Shown in pieces: positions 45,523-57,387 of a stretch of DNA of 64,000 nt. Within the stretch, counting starts at the first letter, position 1. Each line of letters opens with the position of its first letter. Position numbers and translations under genes: made by a program. Origin of the DNA: Penicillium oxalicum (taxonomy: Eukaryota > Ascomycota > Eurotiomycetes > Eurotiales > Aspergillaceae); NCBI RefSeq assembly GCF_001723175.1, contig NC_064653.1:1550001-1614000 (forward strand). Direction: 5' to 3'. The notes beneath the pieces are model-generated. The model had not been told where the DNA came from, did no database searches, and worked only from the letters and a program-made list of their open reading frames with translations.

Positions 45523-48500
45523 ATGTCGCTCAATGGGCTAGATTCCCCCTCGGTCGTGGAAGCCTACCAGAATGCGTTGGCCGATGCGGGTGGATGGTAC
45601 GTACGCCCTGAATGCGTCGCGGAATGCGAAATCATGCCTCATCCACCTCTCGTCTTCCACTCGGGTGTCCCGGGCACAGGTGGTCGCACGTCGGAGCACT
45701 GCTTATCTCATTGATTGCCTCGGAACCCAGTCTCTAACGGGTGGGATCGTTCTGCTAGGTTCTTATTACACTATACGGCCCGAGATGAGGTCGCTCTCCT
45801 GGATCGAGGGACCGGCGGAGTACCCGACGTTCGCAATGCGGTCGATCACTACGATGAATGCTCGCCGTTGTACGGCTTCTTGCATTACCGGAGACGAAAA
45901 GTCATTCTGCGATACATGCCCGAGGGATTGTCTCGGCTGATACTTGGTATGAATTCCATCGGGAGGCCGATGATCGGGCGCACATCACTGACGGAGACCT
46001 CTCTCACCACAGCGCGGAGCAACGTACAATTTCAATCGATCCTCGACAGGTTTACGCCTCACGATACTGTCCTTCCGATCGCCTCGGTGTCCGACCTCAA
46101 CGAGAGCGCTCTCTCGTCCGCGTGCCTTCTCCACACGGCCTCAGGGTCGGCACTCTCGGCATCCAACTCGGTGCGGGGCCGCCGGTTGATGGAGATCACG
46201 GAAGATGTGGAGGAGAATTTCCCCAGGGAAGAAAGGGAAGGGCAGAGCGGCGTCGACAGGGTGTCGCAAGTGCAGCGACCATCGCCTTCTCTACAGATCA
46301 CCGAGAGTCAACAGCCAGAGGCAACCCTCGTGCCACTCCCCTCCACCCCGTCGCATCACGTCGAGATCTCATCTCCAGATCTGCCAGTTCCTCCCTCGCG
46401 AGCCAGTTCTCGGTCTCCGCTCTCCTACAGGAACCCGGAGGATTCCCACGAACGCACGCCATCCCCAATGTCTCCCCGATCGCCTGGGTCGACGACCTCC
46501 GAGCGGCCCCGGTACCAAAACATTCTCGATGAATTCCCGCGTCCGTCGGATGACATCCGAATGTCCTCGCAGTCGGCACGTCCCTCGTTGCGCGAGCTCG
46601 AGCGCGCGGCCGGGCACGCACACAAGGTCAAGCTGGGCCCACGTCCGGTCGTTGATGCAAGCGGGCGACCACGCACCTCCGGGAGCTCTCGTACCAATCC
46701 AGACCAGCGACCAGTGGCCCCCATGCCCGCCGGCCTGCGATCGTCCTCCGTACGAAAGCCGTCCCCCAGTGTCCCCGACGTGCCCCGTCCGCGTTCGCAG
46801 GGGAGCGCCTTTGCAACCAAACCGAGCAGTCGAGCACCACCAGTGCCGCCTTTGCTGGTCCCTCCTGCGTCCGCGCCCCTGTCGAGACCGCCCCTCTCTC
46901 CGGGGGCAAAGTCCCTCGGTGCGCTGTCCACCTCATCTGGGCTGACCCCCGAGAAAGAAAGGTTGATGAAAGCCCTCCAACAACGGAAGAGGCAGATGGC
47001 CAAGCGAGCGGAGCAAACGAAACACAAGGCAGAAGGGCAGGAGCATATGGCGACATCCACGTCGGCAGATTCAGTGGGGGAGAAGAAGCTCACTTCGTCT
47101 CAAGGCTGGGGCGCAAGTGAAGGCCCACCTTCCTCAGTGCAGAATGACTCCAACGCAACGCAGGTGATCTCAATCTATGTGGATCGAGACATCACTACAT
47201 CGCATCTGGCCCCCACGGGCTCCCCCTCCGCGGTCATCGACGAACCCCCAGTGCGACCCGGAGGTACGACTTCAGCAATGAGTACTGAATCCCAGTCTCC
47301 CCCGGAAGGAGCGCCCCCTCAGCCGTCCGTCCCCATGGATATCGTTGAAGCGAGAACGGACATGGCCTCGTCACCCGTCGTGTCGAGCGATGACCCGGCG
47401 CTCAACCGCGAGACACCTGTCTCTGACGCTGACTGCCACTCTTTGGGCAAGTCGGGTCCCAGTGCTGACACGACATGCTCCGCCGATCGCGCAGAAATGC
47501 CCCCAGATATCACCAAGGCCGCATCGCGCATGTCTCCTGAAATTGAGGTTTCTGAGCCTGAAGCGCGCGCGGAGCACACCGAATCCACCCTCTCCGGTCC
47601 AATAGACGCTCAGGGCGACCGAGTCCCACCTAGCGCCCACGTTGAGGTCCCACTCACCGAGGAAGCAGCCAACATTCCAACCCCGACGCCAGCTCTCGAA
47701 CAGACTTCCCCTGTCCAACCACCCACGATAGTCCCAGTCCTTAACAGGGACCAGAGGGACGAGAATTCCGCCGAGGCAGGCCTCGCACAAGTTGACCGCA
47801 CCAACCACCCCGATCTTCTCCTTGTGGTGGAGCCCTGCAGCAACCCCACAGTCGCGCCCGTGGAGGTCTCTGTCGAGCCTGTCTGGCAAGACCAGAACCA
47901 GCACGCTTCTGAGGAGCAATTGAATTCGACGACGACCTTGACCTCGACCGCGACCGCGACGCCTACAGTTCCCCCCTTGAACCACCGACGCAAAAATTAT
48001 TTGGAGCCGATTCACGTCTCGGCACAAGAATTCTCCGACGAGGACGGCCTTCTCTCGGATGATTCGTTCATGGAGGAACTAAGGTCAGCCACCGTCGAGG
48101 AAGCCAGACCGGTTTCGGTCAAGTCCCCCAATGGCGGGGATCAACCCTGGAAGGGTCCTCGTGCGGCTTCCGGACCTCATATACCATCCACCTCTGCCGG
48201 TCAACCTTTGATGGTCGGTCGATCCGCTTCAAGCTCCCACGTCGAGAGGGGGCTGCCGACTCCGGTCCTAGTGGCGAAGAAGATCAACGTCTCGTCCGGC
48301 ATCTCCAGCCGCATCAAAGCCTTGGAAAAATTCTCCAGTCGTGAAGGCACGCCCTCCGGGTCGAATCTCGTGCCAGGTCCGTCCGCGTCCTCGTCATTTG
48401 AAGAGTTACGCAAACGCGCGTCGATCCAAGTCCCCCACGGCACCACCCTGCCGGATTTCTCTCGTGCGCCCAGTGTCAATCATCACGATGCGCGCCCGGT

Positions 48501-49471
48501 GTCGGCGGCGGCTCATCGCCGAACGACCTCGATCTCGGTGACGGCTCGGATCGTCCGCGATAGCAGTGCCTCGCCCGATTCCTCTGGCGTGGAGCCGTCC
48601 GAGTCGGAGGTCCTCAATCTTCAACCGAGCGCCTTGACTGTTGAGCAACATGAGGTTTTGGACACAGAATCACCGGATCTCACGGCTCCCGAGCCCCCCA
48701 CGGCAGCGGTACCCGTCGAGGCCCGTACGATGTCCATGTCGTCCGCTGGATCCTATTTCCAACCTAGCCCCGTGTCTCGTCCTGCCAGTCGCCTGTCTAT
48801 CTCGTCACGGTCCAAGACCGAAGAGAACGTGATTTCTGTCTCCCCGCCAGATGAGAAGAAAGGCTCCCGTGCCTCTCGACTGATGCGCCGGGTCTCCTCG
48901 ATCACGTCGACATCTCGCCGCAACATCATCGGGGCGCTAAGCTCACCCGTGAAGGAGGAACACGCGGCCGTCTCCCCTCCAGAGGAGACGGTCATCTCAG
49001 CTTCTTCCTCGCGCCAGACCTTGTCCGAGCCCATTGACATTGGTGAGGTCAACGTGCAATTTCCCGGGACCTTGCTCTGGAAGCGCCGATTCATGCGCAT
49101 TGACGGGGACGGATATGTGGTTTTCACCCCTGGCACTCATGATACCAGTGCTCGCAACATGGTAAAGCGCTACCATTTGTCGGAGGTTCGGGCGCCTTGT
49201 CTGCCCGATGAGGACATGCAGGAGCTCCCCAATAGCATCTTGCTCGACTTTTTGGATGGCAGTTCATTGCAGTGCGCATGTGAGTCTCGGCAGGGACAGG
49301 CCTGGACTTTACAGAGTAAGTTTTCCACTTTTTCCTATTTCCTTTTTGGGGGGGGGGGGGAGATAACCACCCAGCATCAACTTCATTTTTAAACCGAGCC
49401 AAGGGCACATCAGTACTAACTCGTATACCTGAACAGCTCTCCGTGACGCCCACAGTACTTATCAACAATGA
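45523..49471 (+). CDS. Large protein with N-terminal ADF-H and C-terminal PH domains
   Basis: Exons 45523-45596, 45759-45946, 46013-49315 and 49437-49471 encode 1199 residues. Residues about 8-130 match an actin-depolymerising-factor homology domain (VVEAYQNALADAGGWFLLHY, then RRKVILRYMPEGLSRLI and ARSNVQFQSIL after splicing out 66 bases). About 950 residues of Ser/Pro/Thr/Glu-rich disordered sequence follow, with one basic coiled-coil-like patch (KERLMKALQQRKRQMAKRAE). Residues about 1101-1199 form a PH-like domain starting NVQFPGTLLWKRRFMRIDGD and ending, after a 12-codon last exon, in LRDAHSTYQQ. Inference: a cortical adaptor linking F-actin and membrane lipid. Intron 2 is in frame without a stop. 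I do not recognise a named orthologue. Confidence 0.85.
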
Positions 49472-50784
49472 CTTGACCACTGAGCAAACTCTCCTTCGCC
49501 GTGACCGAGATCATTCTCTCTTCCATCAACTTTGATTCCCTTCTTTTGCATATTTTAGTTCATAGACCTTTGGGTGTCCCGCCCTTCGTTGCATGTCTAC
49601 TGTGCGGCCCACGTTGTGTCACTTTTCCCCTTCTCGTCGCCATTCCGGCTCTGTTTCGATTCACTTGGCGGGGTGGGTTCGTCCCCTCCCTAAGGATAAA
49701 ATGTCCTGTTCATTTTTTCCCCTGCTGTTCCTTGCACTTACAGATTTCCTAACTGTTTTCTTCATCTTGTGCCTCTTTGCTTTTGACTGTGCACAAGATG
49801 TATGCGGCATCTTCGTGGTATACCCCCATTTTCTCTTTTCATTCTCAATTCAAGGCCAAAAGCAGACTGCATTGCTTCTCTGCGTGTCAACCCTTTTTCT
49901 CTCCTCGGTCTTCTGCCAAGCCAAGTTCTTACTTTTTGGGAGGAGGTGCTGTTCACTATGACTATTGACCTCCCCCGGTGCATGCAAGATGTTTAAAAAA
50001 AAAAAGCCCCGGTACAATGCAATTGTCACTTACGGCATGAATTATGGGCAACTGCAGTGCTCTTGGATGCCCAGTCTCTATTCAAATCAGATGACCAGAA
50101 GAGTCTCGGATCGCATAGCGTCTTTTATTTCCTATCTTTTTGATTCAAAAAGCTCAAAACCTGGCAGCCGATAAGCTTGATTAGAAATTGCATTCGATGC
50201 AGCACAATTCACACGGAAAGTGACACAGTGCTACAAGATTGACATGTACAATCGTACCTCGGATTCACGTCAGGCGATGTTGACCTGGATGAAACACGGC
50301 AATGTCCGGCCCGCTTGGTAATTTTAACTGATGTCTCTCCTGCGTCTATTCTGCGTCTATTCTGACCGAGATGTCTGTGCAACTTGAAGAAGCCGGATGA
50401 CGGAGGCCCGGATAGTAAATAGACTGTGTCCATCAACCATGGAAACACCCACGGTGGCACGCTGTCCTAACCGTGGATATGCCCCCTAAGCTAAGACAGT
50501 ATAATCGCATGACTTCCACGACACATGGTACTATCCAAAAGTGTCGACTTCATTCACGCATCACCAGGTTACTCCAAGGTCTTCTACCAAAAACTCGATA
50601 ATTCCCATTGAAACACATCCTTCCTGGCTCCTAAGCCCATTCATCTCGATTCAAGGGAGACATTTTTCAACACCCAAGCTCAACCCTCCATCAGCCGAAC
50701 ATTCAAAGAACATCCCCCGCCTCAATTGATCGCGATTTACCTCTCGTGTCCTACGCAACCTACCTACCTACTGATTTGCTCACC
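49472..50784. other. Intergenic: ADF-H/PH 3' region and secreted-protein promoter
   Basis: About 1.3 kb. T/C-rich at 49500-49960. Several overlapping short frames with no support. No gene seen. Confidence 0.45.
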
Positions 50785-51419
50785 ATGAGAATACCACCCA
50801 TCATTCCACTCATCTTGTGCACAGCCAGCCTCACCACCGCTACACCAAGCACTCTGACCGACTCTCTCGACGTCAAAAATTTCTACATCCAACAAGCAGC
50901 CGATGGATCCAATTACTTACATTTCACCCTTTACAGTCTAATAACCGGTCTCCATGACTCTTGCACACTCACATGGTAGGCACCGAATACGCACCTCTTG
51001 AAATTATCCATTCATTCCCATTTTCCAATTCGTTCATACAACGCCCACCTCTTTCTACTCCTATTCCCCTTCCTCTACCCAGAAGCGGTGGCGACTGGAA
51101 CCTTTAGCGTTGCCGTCCAATTGAGTAATGCACCCTTCTGATTCAAGTAAGCAGGACCACAAAAGATCCCGTCCAGCCAGGCCTTGCAATGAATCAATGT
51201 CTGAACGAGCATTACCAGTTTGGATTCCGATATGGCATTGGCAATATTGAGAATTTTGTGCTTGTGGTTCAGCGTGGAAATGTGGAGGCGCGGCGTGCTT
51301 ATGAAGTGATTAGTGCGTATGCGATGAATTCGGCTTGGATGTGTCGTAGGAGTCTTGGGAGACTGGCTGGAGGTGGACTGCGATGTGAGTGGAGGGGGGC
51401 TTTGAATATTAAGATTTAG
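50785..51419 (+). CDS. Small secreted cysteine-containing protein
   Basis: Two exons (50785-50975 and 51155-51419) encode 151 residues. A signal peptide (MRIPPIIPLILCTASLTTA) is followed by a mature chain with exactly four cysteines at 60, 79, 127 and 141. The order LDVKNFYIQQ, SCTLTW, QCLNEHYQFGFRYGIGNIENF, GGGLRCEWRGALNIKI resembles a common family of small fungal secreted proteins of unknown function. The intron is 179 bases, longer than usual here, with donor GTAGGC and acceptor GCAG; the join restores CTLTWTTKDP and keeps frame. Without the splice the first frame stops after CTLTW. Role unknown; an extracellular or effector-like protein is possible. Confidence 0.6.
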
Positions 51420-52064
51420 AGGGGGGGGGGAGAAAGGGAGAAACCTCAAGTGGGATTTAAGCCAGTGGGGGCGTTGGGTTATTTTTTGGAGAATTTTTGT
51501 TTGATTTTGAAGCTACTTTCTATTGGCAGAGTGTGTCTCGGGGGGTGAAAGCTAGATATCAGCCACGGGTAATTGTTGAGCATCGAGGATGTGACAATCT
51601 CAACACACTGGGGGATGATGAGAGGATCATTCCATGAACACCAGAAGCAAAGAATCGACTTTTTTCAATGCATACTGGAGTTGCACTTTCTGGCAATTAT
51701 TCTGTACTATTCTTTCCTCCCAAGGATTCAACCCCAAAGTACAAGTTTCGAGCAATTTCTGTCGTGGGCACGGCCCAGTTGAGTATGCCGTCTTTGTGGT
51801 CGCCGTCACTGCGCACGCCAGGAAGCGATGAGCCCGCACAATATCAACATTTCTTTATATGTTGACTGCGGCGAGAACTTGACACGGCATTCATAACGTA
51901 CGTCGGTCACTTGGGGCACAGCAAAACTGTACATTCCATAAGCCCCTTTTCGTACAGGTAGACACACCTGGATTCGTCCCTTTTTGTCCGAGGCTGGGAG
52001 GGGAGAGGGGCGCTCGTACTGAAGCGATCATGAACCAAAGGGGCATAGAGATCGTCTCATTTGT
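51420..52064. other. Convergent spacer, no gene supported
   Basis: 645 bases between the secreted-protein gene and the RFTS gene, tail to tail. A G10 run begins near 51421. Nothing else recognised. Confidence 0.45.
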
Positions 52065-54094
52065 TTAGGTGGTCATTTTTTCATGGCTCTCGTTTGCGTG
52101 ATGTTGCCCATTAGACTGTGAGGCCTGTTTCTCACAATCGCTCTCGCCAGCAGCCTGTGCTTGTTCTTTCTCTTCGTCTCCAGCGGTTTGCGGAGGATAT
52201 TTCTCGGGAAACGCAGAACGCATCTGAGCAGTGTGCTGATTCAGGAGATATTGCATCAGATTGCTGACAGGCATCGTGGTGTGCATACGTCGCTCCGCCT
52301 CTATCACCTCGATCCGCATTTGCGCCTCCCAGTCGTGTTCGGTGGCATGAGCTTCAATTTCTTTCTGGCGCTGCTCACCCTTGGCGGATATGGTTTTGGA
52401 ACATCCTGGCATCTGACATGACCAGACCTCCGAGATTTTGTTCAGTTCGGCAAGTGGATGCGTGGAAGACAATTGTTCGCTTTTCTTAGAAGGTAAAGAC
52501 GGTGTGTGATAATGTTCCGAGGAGAGCACGCTTCTTAGGAGTGAGGAGGCACCGGATCCGGAATTGGAAAGCAGAGAGCGACCTCGAGACTCGGCATTTG
52601 AAAAGGGTGTTCTGATCAACTCGTGGCCGCGAACCTTGCTGGGAGTATCGACATCTTCCGGACCTTCTATATCTTCATCGCCGTTGGTCTCATGGTTAGA
52701 GGCCATGATGACATCTTTGTTGAGGACAGAGTTACGGTGTCGTTTTCCAGTCAATTTTCCCGACACCACAGAATTAGTCTTAGGGCGTAGAACAGACTTT
52801 TGAGTGTGTCTCAGTCCCTCGTCATCGCTAGAGTCCTCAAGTGGCTGTAGAGGATTCAGCTGGAGCTCGTGCGGAAGCAAAGTGTCCTGCGTGGCAGCAT
52901 TCGTTAGCTCGCGATGAATCACGTAGCGAGACCAACGAAAGCCCGGAGAGTCTTCTTCATCCATCCGCTCAATGACCGCCGTAGCTCTGGCGGCAATGAC
53001 GTTGCTCGCATTCTCCCGACTTAAAGAGTATCGATCAGCCAAGCGTTCCGTCAGCAGGTCCAGGTGCAGTCGTCGCTTTGCTAGGTGTCCTTCATCTCTC
53101 AAATCCTTCAACATCGAGTAAATGGATTCGACCTGTGATCTGGCAATCGTTGCTGGATCGTGCCGTGGTGTCGAGGCTCCGGTTTCAGTCTGCTCCGAGT
53201 CGTCTGTAGACTCGTGGGACCGCTCTTCCATAAGTTGATGGTAGATTTCCTGGGGGATAATAGTTGTTAGTGCACAGCCATGAAGATCATACAAGACGCT
53301 GCTCCCACTTACACTAAACTGGCGACGTAAGTGTACGAAGACGTTGGTCCTTTTCCATTCCACGCCATCGGCGTCATCGTCTTCGATCATGCGTCGAAGG
53401 AGAAATGGCGCATGTTCCGCAAAAACTTCCGCAGACTGCTCTCGGGTCTCACAGTCGCCGTGCGTGTGAAAGACATACTAGGCCGTGGTCAATTGGGTAT
53501 TCGCAGGGGACCGGAACTCCCAACTAAGAAACGTACCTGTTCGCAGAGGTTTCTGAAAGAAGGATTGAGCTGTCTCTTGCCATGCTGGTGCTGATCCGTC
53601 AAAAAATAGAGCATATCGACCGCTTGAACCATCCGATTGAAAGTAGGAACGTAGCCCTTGGCTGGTGAAATGTTGTACCAGCCAGCTTTGCCGGCCACCC
53701 AGAGCTCGATGCTCCGGTCCTCGGTCTGTCCGTATGCGTAATGCGTAACATCATCGATAATCACGCGCTTTGAGGCAGTTGCCGGGTCAAGTACTATACA
53801 ACAAAACAGTTGGATATTAGAAGAGAGGTTCACAAGGCGATCAACACAAGGTGCAGTGCGACAAGCGGCAGAACCATGCAATAGCAACTTACGTAGGTGT
53901 GTTTGGTCCTCTCTCAGCTCCAGGCAGCCGATCACCTGGACCGGATTTTGCTCGGTGGCATCGAGAAGATTGGCATAAAGCATCTTCCCGGGCCGGAGGA
54001 CTTTGACATCCACCAAGTCAAAGTCGGGCCAGTCATTCTCGTCAGTGATGGAGGGATTAATGGGAGGGAGGACGGTATCTTCGCGGGCGCTCAT
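52065..54094 (-). CDS. RFTS-domain and zinc-finger protein, Raf2/DIM-7-like
   Basis: Exons 54094-53893, 53793-53537, 53477-53313 and 53249-52065 encode 602 residues. Residues about 20-215 resemble the replication-foci-targeting (RFTS/DNMT1-RFD) fold: DWPDFDLVDVKVLRPGKMLY, the IELWVAGKAGWYNISPAKGY segment, and YVFHTHGDC, SAEVFAEHAPFLLRR after splicing. A conserved helical block follows (about 240-320), then a disordered linker and a zinc finger WSCQMPGC with C486, C491, H509 and H513. Family knowledge: fission yeast Raf2 and Neurospora DIM-7, parts of the Clr4/DIM-5 H3K9 methyltransferase ubiquitin-ligase complexes, share RFTS plus zinc finger. The assignment is by architecture, not by search. 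No methyltransferase domain is present. Intron 3 (63 bases) is in frame and stop-free. Divergent from pus4. Confidence 0.75.
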
Positions 54095-54462
54095 GGTTGC
54101 GTTAGCTGCGGGAAGACCATGGTGGTGACACTTTCGACGGGAACAGGTCTTTTATCACGGCGTCGATCTTCTCTGGGTGCAGAATCGATGAATAAAAGAG
54201 CGAAGTTGGGTTGGAAGCTCGCGCGCATCAACAAAGCGAGTCTTTAGTTGCTAGCCGCCAAGCTTCCCATGCCCACCGATTGGCCTTATCGATTAGCCTC
54301 CGACGCCGAGACGGTTATCGCGCCGATTGAGTGGACGCTGCGGTTCCAAGCTCCAGTCCTTTTTTTTTCCTCCCCCCAAGACATTGTCTCCTGCTTTGGT
54401 CATAAGAGCATCCGGGGTGACAGATGCCATTCCCACGAAATTTTCAGCTATTTCGTACCACT
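54095..54462. promoter_or_regulatory. Divergent promoter between the RFTS gene and pus4
   Basis: 368 bases head to head; must drive both genes. A T10 run lies near 54360. The open frame entering pus4 has no ATG before 54463 in agreement with the family start. Confidence 0.5.
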
Positions 54463-55742
54463 ATGTCGGGAGAAAAGATCTTCGAGGGCTGTTTTGGTTA
54501 GTCGAGCGCGCAACCAAAAAGGAGCGGCAGAGTTCCGGCCAGTACAAGACTGACCTAACCTGTATAGCCGTCCACAAGCCGCAAGGCATCACCTCCGCCG
54601 ATGTGCTCCGCGATCTACAGCGCCATTTCAATCCCTCAAAGCTCTTCAAGCCATGGCTCGACGCCGAGAAAGACTTCCGCAAGAAAGAGAGTACTTTCCA
54701 AAAGAATCGCCGCCGCAACAGGAACAAGAAGATTGAGGTCAAGATCGGACATGGTGGCACCTTGGATCCCCTCGCGACAGGTGTGCTGATCGCCGGTGTG
54801 GGAAAGGGTACCAAGTCACTGAACGAATTTCTGGCCTGCACCAAGTCCTACGAGACGGTCGTTCTCTTCGGTGCGGAGACGGATACGTACGATCGCCTGG
54901 GCAAGATCGTACGTCGGGCACCGTATGAGCACATCACCCGCGAGGCGGTTGAGAAGGCCCTTGACCAGTTCCGGGGAAAGATCATGCAGCGCCCACCAAT
55001 CTTCTCGGCGCTGCGAATTGACGGAAAACGATTGTATGAGTACGCGCGGGAGGGCAAAATGCCGCCCGTTGAGATCAAGTCGCGACCAGTCGAGACTGTC
55101 GAATTGAAGATTGTCGAGTGGTACGAACCGGGCACTCACGACTACAAGTGGCCTGAACAAGAGATGACTGGCGATGAGAAAATGATTGCAGAGAAGCTCC
55201 TTGACAAGGAGGCTGAGCTGCCGGTTGAAAATGAAGCCGCAGATCAGGAGTCATCCGCAGCCTCCAAGCGCAAGACGCCGCCCCCAGCGGAGTCGCCAGC
55301 GCAGGAGGACCAGGAAGTGGCTAAGAAGCAAAAGGTCTCCGAGGACAATGCCGCACAGGCGATTGCGCCCGCGTCGGAGACCGAACCGACTACCTCGGAT
55401 TCAAAACCGGAGGATGGCTCTGCTGAGCAGACAGACAAGTCACGCCCCCAGCCGCCGGCCGTCAAGATTCACATGACGGTGACCTCGGGTTTCTATGTTC
55501 GATCACTAGCACATGACTTGGGCAAGGCCGTTGGAAGCTGCGCTCTGATGAGTGAGCTTGTTCGGAGCCGCCAAGCCGAGTTTGAGCTGAAACCGGAAAA
55601 TGTGCTGGAATACAAGGACCTGGAACAAGGCGAGGAGGTTTGGGGCCCCAAGGTGCAGAATTCCTTGAGGACTGGGAGCGCAAGAGAGCGGCTAAGGCCG
55701 AGGCCGAGGAGCAAGCAAAAGCCGGGGAGTAATGTCGAATGA
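54463..55742 (+). CDS. pus4: Pus4, tRNA pseudouridine-55 synthase (TruB family), frameshift near end
   Basis: Exon 1 (54463-54496, 11 codons) plus exon 2 (54568-55742), joined as MSGEKIFEGCFAVHKPQGITS, which restores the TruB start. The catalytic aspartate is D78 in GHGGTLDPLATGVL; YETVVLFGAETDTYDRLG, RPPIFSALRIDGKRLYEYAREG and VTSGFYVRSLAHDLG follow. A Glu/Ala/Ser-rich insertion lies between catalytic halves, as in fungal Pus4. Strict reading gives 402 residues ending PGSNVE. Near 55655-55664 the conserved-type tail (FLEDWERKRAAKAEAEEQ) is in another frame, ending at a stop at 55730-55732, so one base seems missing. Role: converts U55 of tRNAs, nuclear and mitochondrial in yeast. The lesion affects only the tail, so the enzyme core is intact. 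Confidence 0.93.
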
Positions 55743-56171
55743 TTGATCTCGACTTGTCATTAATATAAATAGCTGTTGTACAGTAGCCTTCATGCGTGCA
55801 AGGATGGCCGGGGTCATTCATTATTGAATTAGCACATACTGCCTTTTCACTGGATTCGAGCGTGACAGGAATATTTTCCCGTTTGCCACCTAATTTGTGG
55901 GAAAGATGGTAATTGCCCTGTGTTGGCGCGTGAGTGTATGACTTTGAACTTTGAAAAAGCCGCGGCTGGAACCCACGAAGAGGTAAATTTCAATTGATCA
56001 TGTGCAAATGCAAGGTAAATCTCTAAAATATTACAGAAAAGCATGGCGGATGTCCACCCACAAGAATTTTGGTTGCGCCTTGCGCCATCACTTCCCTTAA
56101 CTTCAGAAGGACATAGCGGTCCAAAGCAAACTTCAAATTTACTCAGACCATTTCCAAAGACAGCAAATTTT
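55743..56171. other. Convergent spacer between pus4 and ebp2
   Basis: 429 bases tail to tail. No gene seen. Confidence 0.5.
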
Positions 56172-57387
56172 CTATGACCGACCCTTGGCGGCAGCTCGCT
56201 TGCTCTTACCGGGTCGCTTGGAAGCGCCCGCCTTCATCTTCTTTTGAGAGAAGCCGCGCATGTCACCGGTGGAAACAGCATCACCACTCTTTGAGAAGCG
56301 CTTCTTACCACCGAAGCCGAATTTTTGGTCCCGTCTCTGGCGTTTGGCGTTGGGGCCGCCTTCACGGTTGCGCTTCTCGGGCTTACCAGACTCCTCAATT
56401 GCGACGTCGAACAGATCATTGGCATCATCAGTAGGGGCAGAAGAATCAGCCTTGCGCTCTATTAGAGGTAAAGGGCATGTCAGTGAACGTTTCCAAAAGC
56501 CAATCATAGACGGCGGAAAGGAAAGACTTACTCTTCTTCAGAGTGTTGATCTTCTCCAAAGTATCACGCTTCTCCTTGGCGCGCTGCTGCAATTTGGCGA
56601 CCTGCACCTGCTTGCCGAACTTCTTGAGATCACGCTGGCGACGAGCCTCGGCAGCGGCCTTCTTGCCGGCGGCTTCTTCGTACAGCTTCTTCTTGATCTT
56701 ATCCATGTGCTCGTCGTTCTTGACCATCTCGGCGAAGTAGTCGCCTGGGCGAGTGAATGCGACGCCCTCCTTCTTCAGAAGACCACGCGCTTGGATGGCA
56801 GCAGCCTGGCACACCTTGTAGAATGCAAGCTCTCGGTTGAGGTCGTCATTGGGATCGGTCACCTCGATTGGTTCTTTCGACACTAACGAATTGTGTTCAG
56901 AGAATGGGGTGTTCTGGTTGATGAAGGAGATGCGTTTGAGGGAAGTCTTGATCGCGGCAGAGTTGTTGATAGTGAGACGCTGATGAGGAACGACATCCTC
57001 TCGCTCATCCTCCTCGAGATCTGATAGGAGAATGTCTTCTTCTTTTTCTTCTTCTTCTTCTTCTTCTTCTTCCTCCTTCTCCTCCTCTTCTTCTTCTTCC
57101 TCATCTTCATTTTCCTTGTTCTCAGCCTCGGCCTCGACCTCTTGTTCCTTGTCAGACTCATCAGAACCGTCTGCAACTTGAGCCTGCTCCTCTTCTTCCT
57201 CTTCATCCTCAGACTCTGCAATCTTCTTCTCTTCGGCCTTCTTGCTGCTAACTTCGGCGCTGGCGGGAGTCTGATCGGTAGACTTGCGCTTCTTCGCCGC
57301 CTTCACCATCTTTTTCTGCTTCTCAGCATTGTAGTCTCTGCCCCGGTGGGCGTCGAGAGTTTGAAGTAACTTGCTTCGTTTGACCAT
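56172..57387 (-). CDS. ebp2: Ebp2, 60S ribosome biogenesis factor
   Basis: Two exons (57387-56532 and 56458-56172) encode 380 residues. After a basic start (MVKRSKLLQTLDAHRGRDYN) comes a long Glu-rich run encoded by GAA/GAG repeats (about 57030-57110), then the EBP2 domain: RISFINQNTPFSEHNSLV, DDLNRELAFYKVC, RPGDYFAEMVKNDEHMDKIK and KFGKQVQVAKLQQRAKEK. The spliced C-terminus has the family signature KFGFGGKKRFSKSGDA and ends in a Lys/Arg-rich tail. Role: nucleolar factor for 27SA to 27SB pre-rRNA processing. It shares a 356-base divergent promoter with the HSBP1-like gene. No abnormal features beyond the polyglutamate length, which may vary between strains. Confidence 0.95.

Noticed and set aside
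51075..51449. Minus-strand frame of 124 codons that looked like an inverted C-terminus of the secreted protein
   Set aside because: The plus strand splices cleanly (50975 to 51155) into a complete four-cysteine protein, so no inversion is needed; the minus frame lacks a start or signal peptide.
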